DNA from: JBJMLO01 sp045805265
GTDB taxonomy: Bacteria > Actinomycetota > UBA4738 > JACQTL01
Assembly (NCBI GenBank): GCA_045805265.1
Contig: JBJMLO010000030.1
Span: 62,001-126,000, forward strand
Reading direction: 5' to 3'
Length of the DNA stretch: 64,000 nt
Shown: one piece after another, positions 33,744-41,913 of the stretch
How positions within the stretch are numbered: the stretch's first letter is position 1
Layout: the number at the start of each line of letters is the position of its first letter
Made by a program: the position numbers and the translations under genes
The notes under the pieces: model-generated
What the model was told of the DNA's origin: nothing
The model's database searches: none
Seen by the model: only the letters and a program-made list of their open reading frames with translations

Positions 33744-35972
33744 CTACGCGCAGCTCACGCGGAGGTCGCCCCCGTCGGTCTGGCACGTGTCGGCGCCGGC
33801 ACCGCCGCTCGCGGCGTCGTTGGCGGAGACCCCGTCCCGCGAGTCCAGGGCGTCGTTGTCGTTGCCCCCCAGCAGGACGTCGAACCCGCCGTCGCCCCTC
33901 AGCGAGTCCCCGCCTGCCCCCCCGACCAGGACGTCGTCCCCGCCTCCGCCGCGCAGCACGTCGTCGCCGCTGAGGCCGCAGATGACGTCGTTGCCTGCGG
34001 TCCCCGCGAGCGTGTCCGCGGCCAGCGTTCCCGTGATCGTGCAGGGCGGCATCTCCGCGAAGGCCACGAAGGTGAACGCATTGTTCGCCGTGGTCGGCTC
34101 GGGAGCGTCTCCGCTCACCCCTCCGTGGACCGGCAGGCCTCCGGACGCCGTGGGGATGACCACGATCGTCACCACGGCCTGTGAGCCGGCCGCCATCGAT
34201 CCGAGATGGCAGGTGACCGTGGCTCCGCTCCGGTCGCAGGTGGCGCCGGCCTTGGCCGCGTGCGCCGAGACGAACAGCAACCGGTCGGACACGGTGTCCA
34301 CCAGCGTGACGTCGGTGTCCGGCTGGTTCCCATTGGCCTTCACCGTGTAGGTCTCCGTCAGATGACGCCCGACGCGGGGCGAGCCGGGGCTCACGGAGCC
34401 CGACAGGACGAGGTCGGCGAAGTCGTCGTTGCGGATGGTCCCCACCCCGATCGAGTCGCCCAGGCCGGCGCCGGCCGGGGCGGAGAGGCTCACGGCGAAG
34501 TTCTCGGTGGGCTCGACGTCCGTATCCCCGTGGACGGGCACGGAGACCGAACCGCCCGAGTCCCCGGCCGGGATGACCAGGTCGTTGGCGACGGCGTCGT
34601 AGTCCGTCGGCGGCGTGGAGGTCCCGCCGCCCGATACGTAGTGCACCGTGACCGGCTGGGAGCTCGGGTTCGACAGGGTCACGGGGAGGACGAACGCGGT
34701 GTCGCCCGAATCGCCCTCCGCGTGCGTCACGTCGCCGATCGAGACCGTGGGCCGGGGGTCGTCGTTTCGGATCGTTCCGATGGCGTGGGCGTCCGCGAGG
34801 ACGCCCACCTGCGACGGCGGAAGCGTCAGGTTGACCGAGAACATCTCGTTCGGCTCGAAGACGCGCTCACCGTTCGCCGGCACGGTGATGGTCTCGAGGA
34901 CCGCTCCCGCGCTGAACTGCATGGTCCCGTGCTCCTGTTGGAAGTCGGCGGGATGCGTGGCCGTTCCGTCCGTCGTGGCGAAGTTCACGTCGATCGGCGC
35001 GTCGAACGAGTGGTTGAGCGAGACGTGGAACTGCATCGCGGTCGTCCCGGCGTCACCCTCCGGCAGCGAGACATTGTCGATCGAGATCAGCGGGACGACG
35101 GCGGTGTCCTCGACGTCGGCGTTGTTCCCGGGAACGGGGTCGAGCGTGGTCGAGGAGATCGAGGTGGGGTGGTGCAACGTGGCCGGCGCGTCCTGGTCGA
35201 CCGTGAACCCCGAAGCGAAAGTCGCCGTCGCGCCCGCCGCGAAGGTCGTGGTGGTCGCGGTGAACGTCGACGTGCCGTCGAAGAACAGGTTGAAGGTCGG
35301 CCCGCTCAGTTCGTTGAATCCCACGGGGGTCGCCCCGAAGGGCGCGATGTCCGTGAACTGGACGGTCTGGGCGTCGGAGGGACCCAGGTTCGTGACGGTC
35401 GTGTCGTACACGACGCCGGCCCCAGGATCGACCGGATCCGTGTCGTCCGACGAGCCCAGGATCACCAGGTTGGCCCGCGTGTCGATCGTCGTCGACTCCG
35501 AGTCGCTGTCGTTCCCTCCGTTCGGATCGGACGACCCGGAGGCGGAGATGTTCGGCTGGTTCACGAGCGTGGTCCCGCCGGCCAGCGAGCTCGATACCCG
35601 GAACGTGTAGGTGAACGTCGCGGTGGCGCCATCGGCGAAGGTCCCGATCGTCGCGCTCACGGTCCCGATGCCCCCCACGGGCGGTTCCGTCAGGGTGAAC
35701 GCCGGTCCCGAGGTCTGGGTCCCCGACACGAAGGTCGTTCCCGGCGGCATCACGTCGTCCAGCGTCACGCTGAACGCGTCGCTCGGACCCGCGTCGTGCG
35801 CGGTCACCGTGTAGACGACGTTGTTGCCGGCGGTGACGGGATCGGCGTGGTCGGCCACGGTCACGGAGAGGTCGGCCACGGCGATGGCCTGGGCCGGCGA
35901 GGCCAGTCCGACGACAACCAGGCCGAAGGCGACGGCACACGGGACGACGAGGCGGGAACGCGAGCGGTTCAT
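33744..35972 (-). CDS. Large secreted DUF11 / Calx-beta / RTX-repeat protein
   Basis: 742 aa from ATG 35972, with a perfect AAGGAGG Shine-Dalgarno. Signal peptide 1-29 (ends PAQA). Two DUF11-type beta domains (about 30-270; VADLSVTVADHADPVTAG and ANLVILGSSDDTDPVDPG), two Calx-beta domains (about 295-515, each with a SIxxVxxxEGDxG motif), a third DUF11-type domain (~515-640), then RTX-like calcium-binding nonapeptides (GNDVICGLSGDDVLRGGGGDDVL...). An all-beta, calcium-binding surface or secreted adhesion/matrix protein is inferred. Proteins of this type usually vary between strains. Confidence 0.85.
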   Translation of the reverse strand: MNRSRSRLVVPCAVAFGLVVVGLASPAQAIAVADLSVTVADHADPVTAGNNVVYTVTAHDAGPSDAFSVTLDDVMPPGTTFVSGTQTSGPAFTLTEPPVGGIGTVSATIGTFADGATATFTYTFRVSSSLAGGTTLVNQPNISASGSSDPNGGNDSDSESTTIDTRANLVILGSSDDTDPVDPGAGVVYDTTVTNLGPSDAQTVQFTDIAPFGATPVGFNELSGPTFNLFFDGTSTFTATTTTFAAGATATFASGFTVDQDAPATLHHPTSISSTTLDPVPGNNADVEDTAVVPLISIDNVSLPEGDAGTTAMQFHVSLNHSFDAPIDVNFATTDGTATHPADFQQEHGTMQFSAGAVLETITVPANGERVFEPNEMFSVNLTLPPSQVGVLADAHAIGTIRNDDPRPTVSIGDVTHAEGDSGDTAFVLPVTLSNPSSQPVTVHYVSGGGTSTPPTDYDAVANDLVIPAGDSGGSVSVPVHGDTDVEPTENFAVSLSAPAGAGLGDSIGVGTIRNDDFADLVLSGSVSPGSPRVGRHLTETYTVKANGNQPDTDVTLVDTVSDRLLFVSAHAAKAGATCDRSGATVTCHLGSMAAGSQAVVTIVVIPTASGGLPVHGGVSGDAPEPTTANNAFTFVAFAEMPPCTITGTLAADTLAGTAGNDVICGLSGDDVLRGGGGDDVLVGGAGGDSLRGDGGFDVLLGGNDNDALDSRDGVSANDAASGGAGADTCQTDGGDLRVSCA

Positions 35973-36057
35973 GCGGAACCTCCTTGCGGCCAGCGTAGGG
36001 AGGGGCGCATGCCGAATCAACGACATCCCGAAACCGGCGGCCGGGCTCGGCGGGGAG

Positions 36058-37313
36058 CTACCGGGCGACCGGCAGCGAGCTGAGCGCCCGCAGCGTCACG
36101 GTGTCCCGCCAGTCGGGCCGGTCGGTGGCCAGCTGGAGATCCGGGAACCGCCGGACCAGCGAGGCGATTGCCGTCCCGCCCTCGATCCGCGCCAGGGGTG
36201 CGCCCAGACAGAAGTGGATACCGCCGCCGAACGCCACGTGGCGGTTGTCCGCACGCCCGAGGTCCAGCCGCTCGGGGTCGGCGAACACCTCGGGATCGCG
36301 GTTGGCCGCGCCGACCAGCGCCACCACGTCCTGGCCCGCCTGGACCCGCCGGCCCGCGATCTCGGTTTCGCGCAGGACGAGGCGCCCGGTGAGCTGGACC
36401 GGGGAGTCGTATCGCAGCAGCTCCTCCCCGGCGCTGCGCATCAGGCCGGGGTCCTCGTGCAGGCGCCGGTACTGGTCGGGGTTCCGGAGCAGCGCCAGCA
36501 CACCGTTGCCGATGAAGCTCGACGTGGTCTCGTGCCCTGCCACCAGCAGCAGCACGCACGTGGCGACGAGCTCCTGGGGCGACAGCTGCTGACCGTCGTC
36601 CTCGGCCTGGATCAGCCCGGACAGCAGGTCCTCGCCGAGGTGGGCCCGCCGGTCGGCGATCAGCCCGCGGAGATACCCCCGGAACTCTGCGCCGGCGCGC
36701 TGGGCCCGGGCGAGGGCCTCGACCGACAGCATCGGGTCGAGCGTGTAGATGAGGTCGAGCGACCACCGGCGGAGGGCGGGCCGGTCGGGCTCCGGGACGC
36801 CGAGCATCTCCGAGATGACCGTCACCGGCAGCGGGTACGCCAGGTCGGCCACCACGTCGAACTCCCCAGCCTCGGCCGCGCGGTCGAGCAGCCCGTCCAC
36901 GACCTCCCGGATGCGGGGGACGAGACGTTCCACGGCCCTCGGCGTGAAGGCCTTGTTGGCCAGTCGTCGCAGCCGGTCGTGGTCGGGGGGATCCAGGAAC
37001 AGCATCGACGGGGTCAGCGCCCCTTCGTCCGGCTCGACGGGCAGCGCCTTGATGAACTCCTCGTAGACGGGTGAGTTCCTGCGGTCGCTGCTCACGTCGG
37101 GGTTCCGCAGCAGGGCGGAGACGTCGCGGTGGCGCGACAGCATCCACACGCCGGGAACGGCTCGTGGACGGGATCCTCCTCCCGGAGCCGTCGGTACACG
37201 GGGTAGGGATCCGCGTGGATCTCGGGGAGCCAGGGGTTGAAGATGAGGTCGGCTGGCGCGTCGGGGGTCGCGTGCGTTCCCGTGACCGTGCCGTGATCGC
37301 CGGCCGGATGCAC
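36058..37313 (-). pseudogene. Cytochrome P450 with an apparent 1-base frameshift
   Basis: Two frames together give a normal P450. The N-terminal frame (GTG near 37313, with PADLIFNPWLPEIHADPY and RRLREEDPVHEPFP) joins the C-terminal frame (363 aa from WMLSRHRDVSALL) at about 37150-37156 if one base is missing in a G/C run. The C-terminal part has the oxygen-binding AGHETTSS helix, the ERR-type region and the heme-cysteine motif FGGGIHFCLGAPLAR, so all catalytic elements are intact. Without the N-terminal ~45 residues a GTG start at 37149 would give a truncated enzyme. It may be a real pseudogene or a consensus error. Lies 86 bp downstream of prcA, same strand. Confidence 0.8.
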
Positions 37314-37398
37314 GGTGTTCGCGGACCGGAACCGGGTGACGCCCTCCACCGGTGGGCCGGCCGGTTCGCGATCGGTCGCCTCGGGCCCCACGGGGGAT

Positions 37399-38172
37399 TC
37401 AGGCGCCGTTCGGACCGGCGACGTCCGGCGCCGGGGCGGTGCCGTCCGGCGAGGGCTCGCCCTCCCCCACCGGCGCCGTGGCCGGCTTGCCTTCGGCCAG
37501 TACGGCGGCGACCTCCCCGTCGTCGAGTCGCCGGAACTTCCGCCGGTTCCGCGAGCGGTCCAGGATCGCCGCCTCGATGTCCTCCGGCGGGATCTGGCGG
37601 TCGCCGACGGCCGCCAAGGCCTTCACCGCCGCGCGCACCCCGGAGGAGAGGTCCCAGTCGGGCTGGTACTCGTCGCGGAGGTGGTCGGTCAGCTCCTCGC
37701 TGCTGCCGCCGATCCCGACGAACCCCTGCTCGTCGGTCACGCTGCCGTCGAACAGCACGTGGAAGATCTCGTTCTCCGCGGGGGTGTCGCCCACCTGGGC
37801 GACCAGGATCTCCACCTCGTAGGGCTTCATCTGCTGCGTGAAGATCGCCGACAGCGCCTGGGAGTACGCGTTGGCCAGGGCTTTCGCGCTGACGTCCTCC
37901 CGCCCGTAGGAGTAGCCGCGGATGTCCGCGAGGCGGATCCCGGAAATGCGCAGGTCCTCGAACTCGCTGTACTTCCCGACGCCTGCGAACGCGATCCGGT
38001 CGTAGATCTCGCTGACCTTGTGCAGCGTGGCGCTGGGGTTCTCGGCGACGAACAGGACGCCGTCGGCGTACTCGAAGGCCACCACGGAGCGCCCCTTGGC
38101 GATGCCCTTGCGGGCGTACTCCGAGCGGTCCTTCATGAGCTGCTCGGGGGGAACGTAGGGCTGGAACGACAT
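37399..38172 (-). CDS. prcA: Proteasome subunit alpha
   Basis: 257 aa from ATG 38172; the ATG shares one base with the prcB stop (TGATG). The FQPYVPPEQLMKDRSEYARKGIAKGRS N-terminus is the gate-forming alpha-subunit helix and the rest is the Ntn-fold. The C-terminal ~30 residues (after GEVAAVLAEGK) are a Pro/Gly-rich tail. Catalytically inactive structural subunit that docks the Mpa/ARC ring. Followed by the P450 gene. Confidence 0.96.
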   Translation of the reverse strand: MSFQPYVPPEQLMKDRSEYARKGIAKGRSVVAFEYADGVLFVAENPSATLHKVSEIYDRIAFAGVGKYSEFEDLRISGIRLADIRGYSYGREDVSAKALANAYSQALSAIFTQQMKPYEVEILVAQVGDTPAENEIFHVLFDGSVTDEQGFVGIGGSSEELTDHLRDEYQPDWDLSSGVRAAVKALAAVGDRQIPPEDIEAAILDRSRNRRKFRRLDDGEVAAVLAEGKPATAPVGEGEPSPDGTAPAPDVAGPNGA

Positions 38173-38972
38173 CACCCGGCCACCAGGGACTCGTAGGCCG
38201 CGCGGACCTCCTCGTCGTCGACTTCCTCGACCCCGGCCGAGGTGATCAGTCTCACGGTGGGCCACAGGCCCCGCACGGGGTCGGGGCCGCCGGTGGCGAC
38301 GTCCTCCTCGGAGGCATCGCGCAGGGCCTCTACCACTACGCGCAGGGCCTCGTCGCGGGCCAGGCCGGCGCGCCACCGCTTCTTCAGGGTGGACTTGGCC
38401 GGCCTGCCGCCCGAACCGGTGGACATGAAGTCCTCCTCCTCCCACCGGCCCCCCGTCGCGTCGTACCGGAACAGCCGGCCCTCGCCTCGGCGCTCGTCGT
38501 ACCCGCCGAACAGCGGGACCACCACCAGGCCCTGGAGGGCCATCGGGAAGTTCGACCGGATCATCTGGGCCAGCCGGTTGGCCTTGCCTTCCAGCGAGAG
38601 GCGCTCGCCCTCGACCTTCTCGTAGTGCTCGAGCTCGATCTGGAACAGCCGCACGATCTCGATGGCTTGGCCGGCCGCGCCGGCGATCGACACCGCGGAA
38701 TAGTCGTCTGCCTGGAAGACCTTCTCGATCTTGTCGTCGGCGATCGAGTACCCCTCGGTGGACCGGCGGTCGCCGGCCATGACCACGCCGCTTTCGAACT
38801 TCAGCCCGATGATCGTGGTTCCGTGCGGGATCGACAGGGGCGCCGCGGACTGCGGCCCGACGGCCTGATGGCTGCTCGGCTGGGGACCCAGCTCGGCCAG
38901 CACGTCGATGAAGCTCGGGGACACGCCGAACCGCCGCCCCCCCGAGAGCGGCAGGCCGGACAGACCGGTCAC
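38172..38972 (-). CDS. prcB: Proteasome subunit beta
   Basis: 266 aa from GTG 38972, overlapping the pup stop by four bases (GTGA). A 51-residue propeptide precedes the catalytic threonine in HGTTIIGLKF (Thr52), released by self-cleavage after Gly51. VVMAGDRRSTEG and AGAAGQAIEIVRL are typical of the active beta subunit. It provides the peptidase sites of the 20S core particle. Confidence 0.96.
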   Translation of the reverse strand: MTGLSGLPLSGGRRFGVSPSFIDVLAELGPQPSSHQAVGPQSAAPLSIPHGTTIIGLKFESGVVMAGDRRSTEGYSIADDKIEKVFQADDYSAVSIAGAAGQAIEIVRLFQIELEHYEKVEGERLSLEGKANRLAQMIRSNFPMALQGLVVVPLFGGYDERRGEGRLFRYDATGGRWEEEDFMSTGSGGRPAKSTLKKRWRAGLARDEALRVVVEALRDASEEDVATGGPDPVRGLWPTVRLITSAGVEEVDDEEVRAAYESLVAG

Positions 38973-39172
38973 TGTCCCCCTTTTTGGACGTAGGACTTGA
39001 TGAACTCCTCGGCGTTCTCCTCCAGCACGGAGTCGATCTCGTCGAGGATCTCGTCCATCTCCTCCTTGAGCTCTTCGCCCTTGGTCGAGGACTGGACCTG
39101 TCCGGCGTCGTCGCCGTCGCCCGCCCCGCCGTCGCGCTTCTGGGTCTTGCGCTGTTCCTGCTCCTGCGGCAC
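38969..39172 (-). CDS. pup: Prokaryotic ubiquitin-like protein Pup
   Basis: 67 aa from GTG 39172, chosen for the GGAAGGAG Shine-Dalgarno; the frame reaches 39208 but the longer form is unlikely. Intrinsically disordered, Gln/Glu-rich. The C-terminal EEFIKSYVQKGGQ ends in Gln, so Dop must deamidate it to Glu before ligation. The C-terminal ~40 residues would form the helix that binds the Mpa coiled coil. Followed directly by prcB (GTGA overlap). Confidence 0.96.
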   Translation of the reverse strand: MPQEQEQRKTQKRDGGAGDGDDAGQVQSSTKGEELKEEMDEILDEIDSVLEENAEEFIKSYVQKGGQ

Positions 39173-39278
39173 ACCTGCTCCTTCCCCACCCGTTCGAGCC
39201 GAGCCCACATTCTACCGGCGGGTCCGACGCTACCCGGGAGGAAGGCACTCCCGCGCGTCCGGCGGTTCCGGGTCTCGA

Positions 39279-40763
39279 TCAGCCCTGGAGCAGGCCGACC
39301 AGCGTCGCGGCGTCGGGAGCGTCGGCGAGGAGCTGCTCGACGTGCGCCCTTGTCCCCCGGAGGGGTTCGCGCATCGGCACTCGCTGGAGCGCGTCGTGGC
39401 CGGTGTCGAAGATCAGCGAGTCCCACGACGCCGCGACGATCGCGTCCCGGAAGCGGTCGATGCACCGCCCCCGGAAGAACGCCCGGGTGTCCTCCGGCGG
39501 CTCGAGCATGGCGCGGGTGACCTCGTCGTCGTCGGTGAGCCGCTCGACCTTCCCGGAGGCAGCGAGCCGATGGTAGAGCCCCTTGTCCCGGCGGACGTCG
39601 TGGTACTGCAGGTCGACCAACCGGAGCTTCGCGTCGTTCCAGGCCAGCCCGTCGCGCTCCCGGTATCCCTCGAGCAGCCGGTACTTCGCAACCCAGTCCA
39701 GCTCGCGGTGCAGGCCGAGCGGGTCCTCCTCCAGGGCCGTCAGGACGGCCTCCCACCGCTGCAGGACCTCGGCATTCGCGGCGGTGGCGTCGCGCTCCTC
39801 GACGTACTTCTTCGCGTGGTCGAGGAACTCCCACTGCAGCTGGACCGGCGTCAGCCGGCGGCCGTCGGCCAACCGGATGAGCGCGCGGCACGTGATGTCC
39901 CAGGACACGTCGTGCAGGGCCTGGACGGGCGAGTCCAAAGTGAGCTCGGGCAGGAACTCGTCCTCGATCATCTTGAGGACGATCGCCGTCGAACCCACCT
40001 TGAGGAAGATGGCCACCTCGCACAGGTTCGCGTCGCCGATGATGCAATGCAGCCGGCGGTACTTCTCGGGGTCGGCGTGGGGCTCGTCGCGCGTGTTGAT
40101 GATCGGGCGCTTCAGCGTGGTCTCCAGGCCGACCTCGGCCTCGAAGAAGTCCGCCCGCTGGCTGAGCTGGTAGCCCACGTTCGCGTGCTGGGCCCGGGGG
40201 CCCTCCGCGCCGACCTTCCCGGCGCCGGTGAACACCTGGCGCGACACGAAGAACGGGGTGAGGTCGCGGACGATCCGCCCGAACGGGGTCTGCCGGTCGA
40301 CCAGGTAGTTCTCGTGCGTGCCGTAGGAGTTCCCCTTGCCGTCGGTGTTGTTCTTGTAGATCGAAAGGCGGGTCCCGGGCGGCATGATGTGCTGGACCTC
40401 CAGCACCGAGCGCTCGAGGATCATCTCCCCTGCCTTGTCGTGGACCACCAGGCTGCGGGGCGTCGAGCACTCCGGCGTGGAGTACTCCGGATGCGCGTGG
40501 TCGACGTAGTACCGGGCGCCGTTGGGGAGGATCACGTTGGCCAGCCCGAGGTCCTCGTCGGTCCCCTCGCGCGCGGGCACCGGCTCGAACCCGCGGGCGT
40601 CGCGCAGCGGCGACTCCTGCTCGTAGTCCCACCGGATCCGCCGCAACGCGCCGGCGAACGTGTTGATGAGCAGCGACGACGAGAGCACGGGATTGAACTC
40701 CGGGGCGCCGGGCGACGAGATCCCATACTCGGTCTCGATGCCCATGACCTTGTCGATCGCCAT
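39279..40763 (-). CDS. dop: Deamidase/depupylase Dop
   Basis: 494 aa, glutamine-synthetase fold like PafA. The GIETEYG N-terminus, an insertion around PGAPEFNPVLSSSLL (the Dop loop region), Asp88 in YYVDHAHPEYSTPEC at the catalytic position and a KNNTDGKGNSYG loop identify it. It deamidates the C-terminal Gln of Pup and removes Pup from substrates. ATG 40763. The gene lies 106 bp upstream of pup. Confidence 0.95.
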   Translation of the reverse strand: MAIDKVMGIETEYGISSPGAPEFNPVLSSSLLINTFAGALRRIRWDYEQESPLRDARGFEPVPAREGTDEDLGLANVILPNGARYYVDHAHPEYSTPECSTPRSLVVHDKAGEMILERSVLEVQHIMPPGTRLSIYKNNTDGKGNSYGTHENYLVDRQTPFGRIVRDLTPFFVSRQVFTGAGKVGAEGPRAQHANVGYQLSQRADFFEAEVGLETTLKRPIINTRDEPHADPEKYRRLHCIIGDANLCEVAIFLKVGSTAIVLKMIEDEFLPELTLDSPVQALHDVSWDITCRALIRLADGRRLTPVQLQWEFLDHAKKYVEERDATAANAEVLQRWEAVLTALEEDPLGLHRELDWVAKYRLLEGYRERDGLAWNDAKLRLVDLQYHDVRRDKGLYHRLAASGKVERLTDDDEVTRAMLEPPEDTRAFFRGRCIDRFRDAIVAASWDSLIFDTGHDALQRVPMREPLRGTRAHVEQLLADAPDAATLVGLLQG

Positions 40764-40820
40764 GTCCCAGGAGGGTACTACCTGTGGTGTCGGAACCGGC
40801 CCTCCCCGCTCCCGAGGGGA

Positions 40821-41105
40821 TCAGGTCAGGTCGAGCCGTGGAAGCGCGACAGCACCCGATCCCGCGTGGGGAGCAGGGCGTCGCGGCTCACGCACCCCGG
40901 CGTCCGGTGGACCCTCGTCGCGAGGCGGGATCGCCTGCAGGAAGCCCTGGACCCAGCGGTACATCAGCCGCCGGTTGAGTGGCCGGATCGGCCTGGCCAG
41001 CGAAAGGACCCCCCTCCGCCATCCATGGACCCGAAAGCTTGCGACCGACAGGAATCCGTGGCTTTCGTATTCGAAGATCTCCAGCCACCGCGGAGAGAAG
41101 ACCAT
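40821..41105 (-). CDS. Small hypothetical protein
   Basis: 94 aa from ATG 41105, with GGAGGG just upstream. No recognised domain. Rich in Trp, Arg and Pro with a hydrophobic start (MVFSPRWLEIFEYESHGFL). It lies between dop and the divergent VapBC-like pair, and could be spurious. Kept because start, Shine-Dalgarno and position are plausible. Confidence 0.4.
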   Translation of the reverse strand: MVFSPRWLEIFEYESHGFLSVASFRVHGWRRGVLSLARPIRPLNRRLMYRWVQGFLQAIPPRDEGPPDAGVREPRRPAPHAGSGAVALPRLDLT

Positions 41106-41175
41106 GATCCCTCCTCCGGACTCGCAGCCGCGCCTTCGCTGCACTCGGTGATCCTATCCTCCCGTGCCTACAGTT

Positions 41176-41187
41176 GATGAGCTCATC
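41176..41187. promoter_or_regulatory. 12-bp perfect palindrome in the toxin-antitoxin promoter region
   Basis: GATGAGCTCATC, symmetric, 77 bases upstream of the antitoxin start and 70 bases upstream of the 94-aa gene on the other strand. Toxin-antitoxin complexes commonly bind palindromes in their own promoter, but this one lies rather far upstream. Confidence 0.4.
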
Positions 41188-41249
41188 CAGGCGCGCGTCG
41201 CGTGTCCTGGTGGTCCGCCACCGAGCCTCGACTTCGTGCCCCGATATCC

Positions 41250-41265
41250 GATAATCTGATCCATG
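41250..41265 (+). promoter_or_regulatory. Leaderless promoter candidate for the antitoxin
   Basis: A TAATCT -10-like hexamer (41252-41257) ends 7 bases before the GTG at 41265, so the transcript would begin at or next to the start codon. No Shine-Dalgarno is seen upstream. Leaderless mRNAs are common in actinobacteria. Confidence 0.45.
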
Positions 41266-41516
41266 TGAAGCAGGTCACCGCCACCGAGGCTGCCCGGCGC
41301 TTCTCGGAGGTGCTCGACGCGATCGAGCACCGGGGGGAGACGTTCATCGTCGTTCGCAACGGCCATCCGGTCGCCAGGATCGGGCCGGCGGCGGGGGCGA
41401 CCGGACGCGCCGTTAAGGAATTCCTTCGTCGGCACACACCGGACCCCGCGTGGTCACAGGAGCTCCGAGACCTGCGGGCGTCCATCGTCGTGGAGGAGCG
41501 CGACTGGACCGGCTGA
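41265..41516 (+). CDS. vapB: Antitoxin of the Phd/VapB type
   Basis: 83 aa from GTG 41265. The KQVTATEAARRFSEVLDAIEH N-terminus and the GETFIVVRNGHPVARIGP segment are the DNA-binding Phd/YefM domain; the C-terminal ~35 residues are the toxin-neutralising tail. Its coding region overlaps the start of the toxin gene by 13 bases, typical for translational coupling. Confidence 0.88.
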   Translation: MKQVTATEAARRFSEVLDAIEHRGETFIVVRNGHPVARIGPAAGATGRAVKEFLRRHTPDPAWSQELRDLRASIVVEERDWTG

Positions 41517-41902
41517 TCCTCGACACGAGCGTGCTCGTACGTGCCGAGCGCGAGGGCCGGGCGATCCAGCCGTTGCTTCCCGACGACGCGGACGTGGCGC
41601 TGGCGGCGGTGACCGTCGCCGAGCTCCTGGTGGGAGTCGAGATGGCGTCGGGCCGCCGACGGGCGCTCCGGAAGGCGTTCGTGGAGGACCTCCTGACCGT
41701 GATCCCGCTCGAGTCCTACGACCTGGAGGTTGCCCGCGCCCATGCCGACCTGCTCGCGGCGACGAGGTCGTCGGGGAGGCCGCGGGGAGCCCACGACCTG
41801 ATCATCGCCGCGACGGCGATCGTGAGCGGCAGAACGGTCGTGACAGAGGACCGGGCCGGCTTCGAGGGTCTGCCGGGCGTCGAGGTCCGGTCGACGCGCT
41901 GA
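41504..41902 (+). CDS. vapC: PIN-domain toxin (VapC-type ribonuclease), CTG start
   Basis: 132 aa if started at CTG 41504, giving (M)DRLILDTSVLV, the usual VapC start; a GGAGGAG Shine-Dalgarno lies 5 bases upstream. The only ATG/GTG in frame near the start is GTG 41450, which would add 18 poorly conserved residues. Acidic residues of the PIN active site are Asp7 (LILDT), Glu in VTVAELLVG, Asp in GAHDLIIAATA and Asp in VTEDRAGF. VapC toxins cut specific RNAs. Weak or regulated translation from CTG would suit a toxin. Confidence 0.85.
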   Translation: MDRLILDTSVLVRAEREGRAIQPLLPDDADVALAAVTVAELLVGVEMASGRRRALRKAFVEDLLTVIPLESYDLEVARAHADLLAATRSSGRPRGAHDLIIAATAIVSGRTVVTEDRAGFEGLPGVEVRSTR

Positions 41903-41913
41903 GGCAGCTCGCG

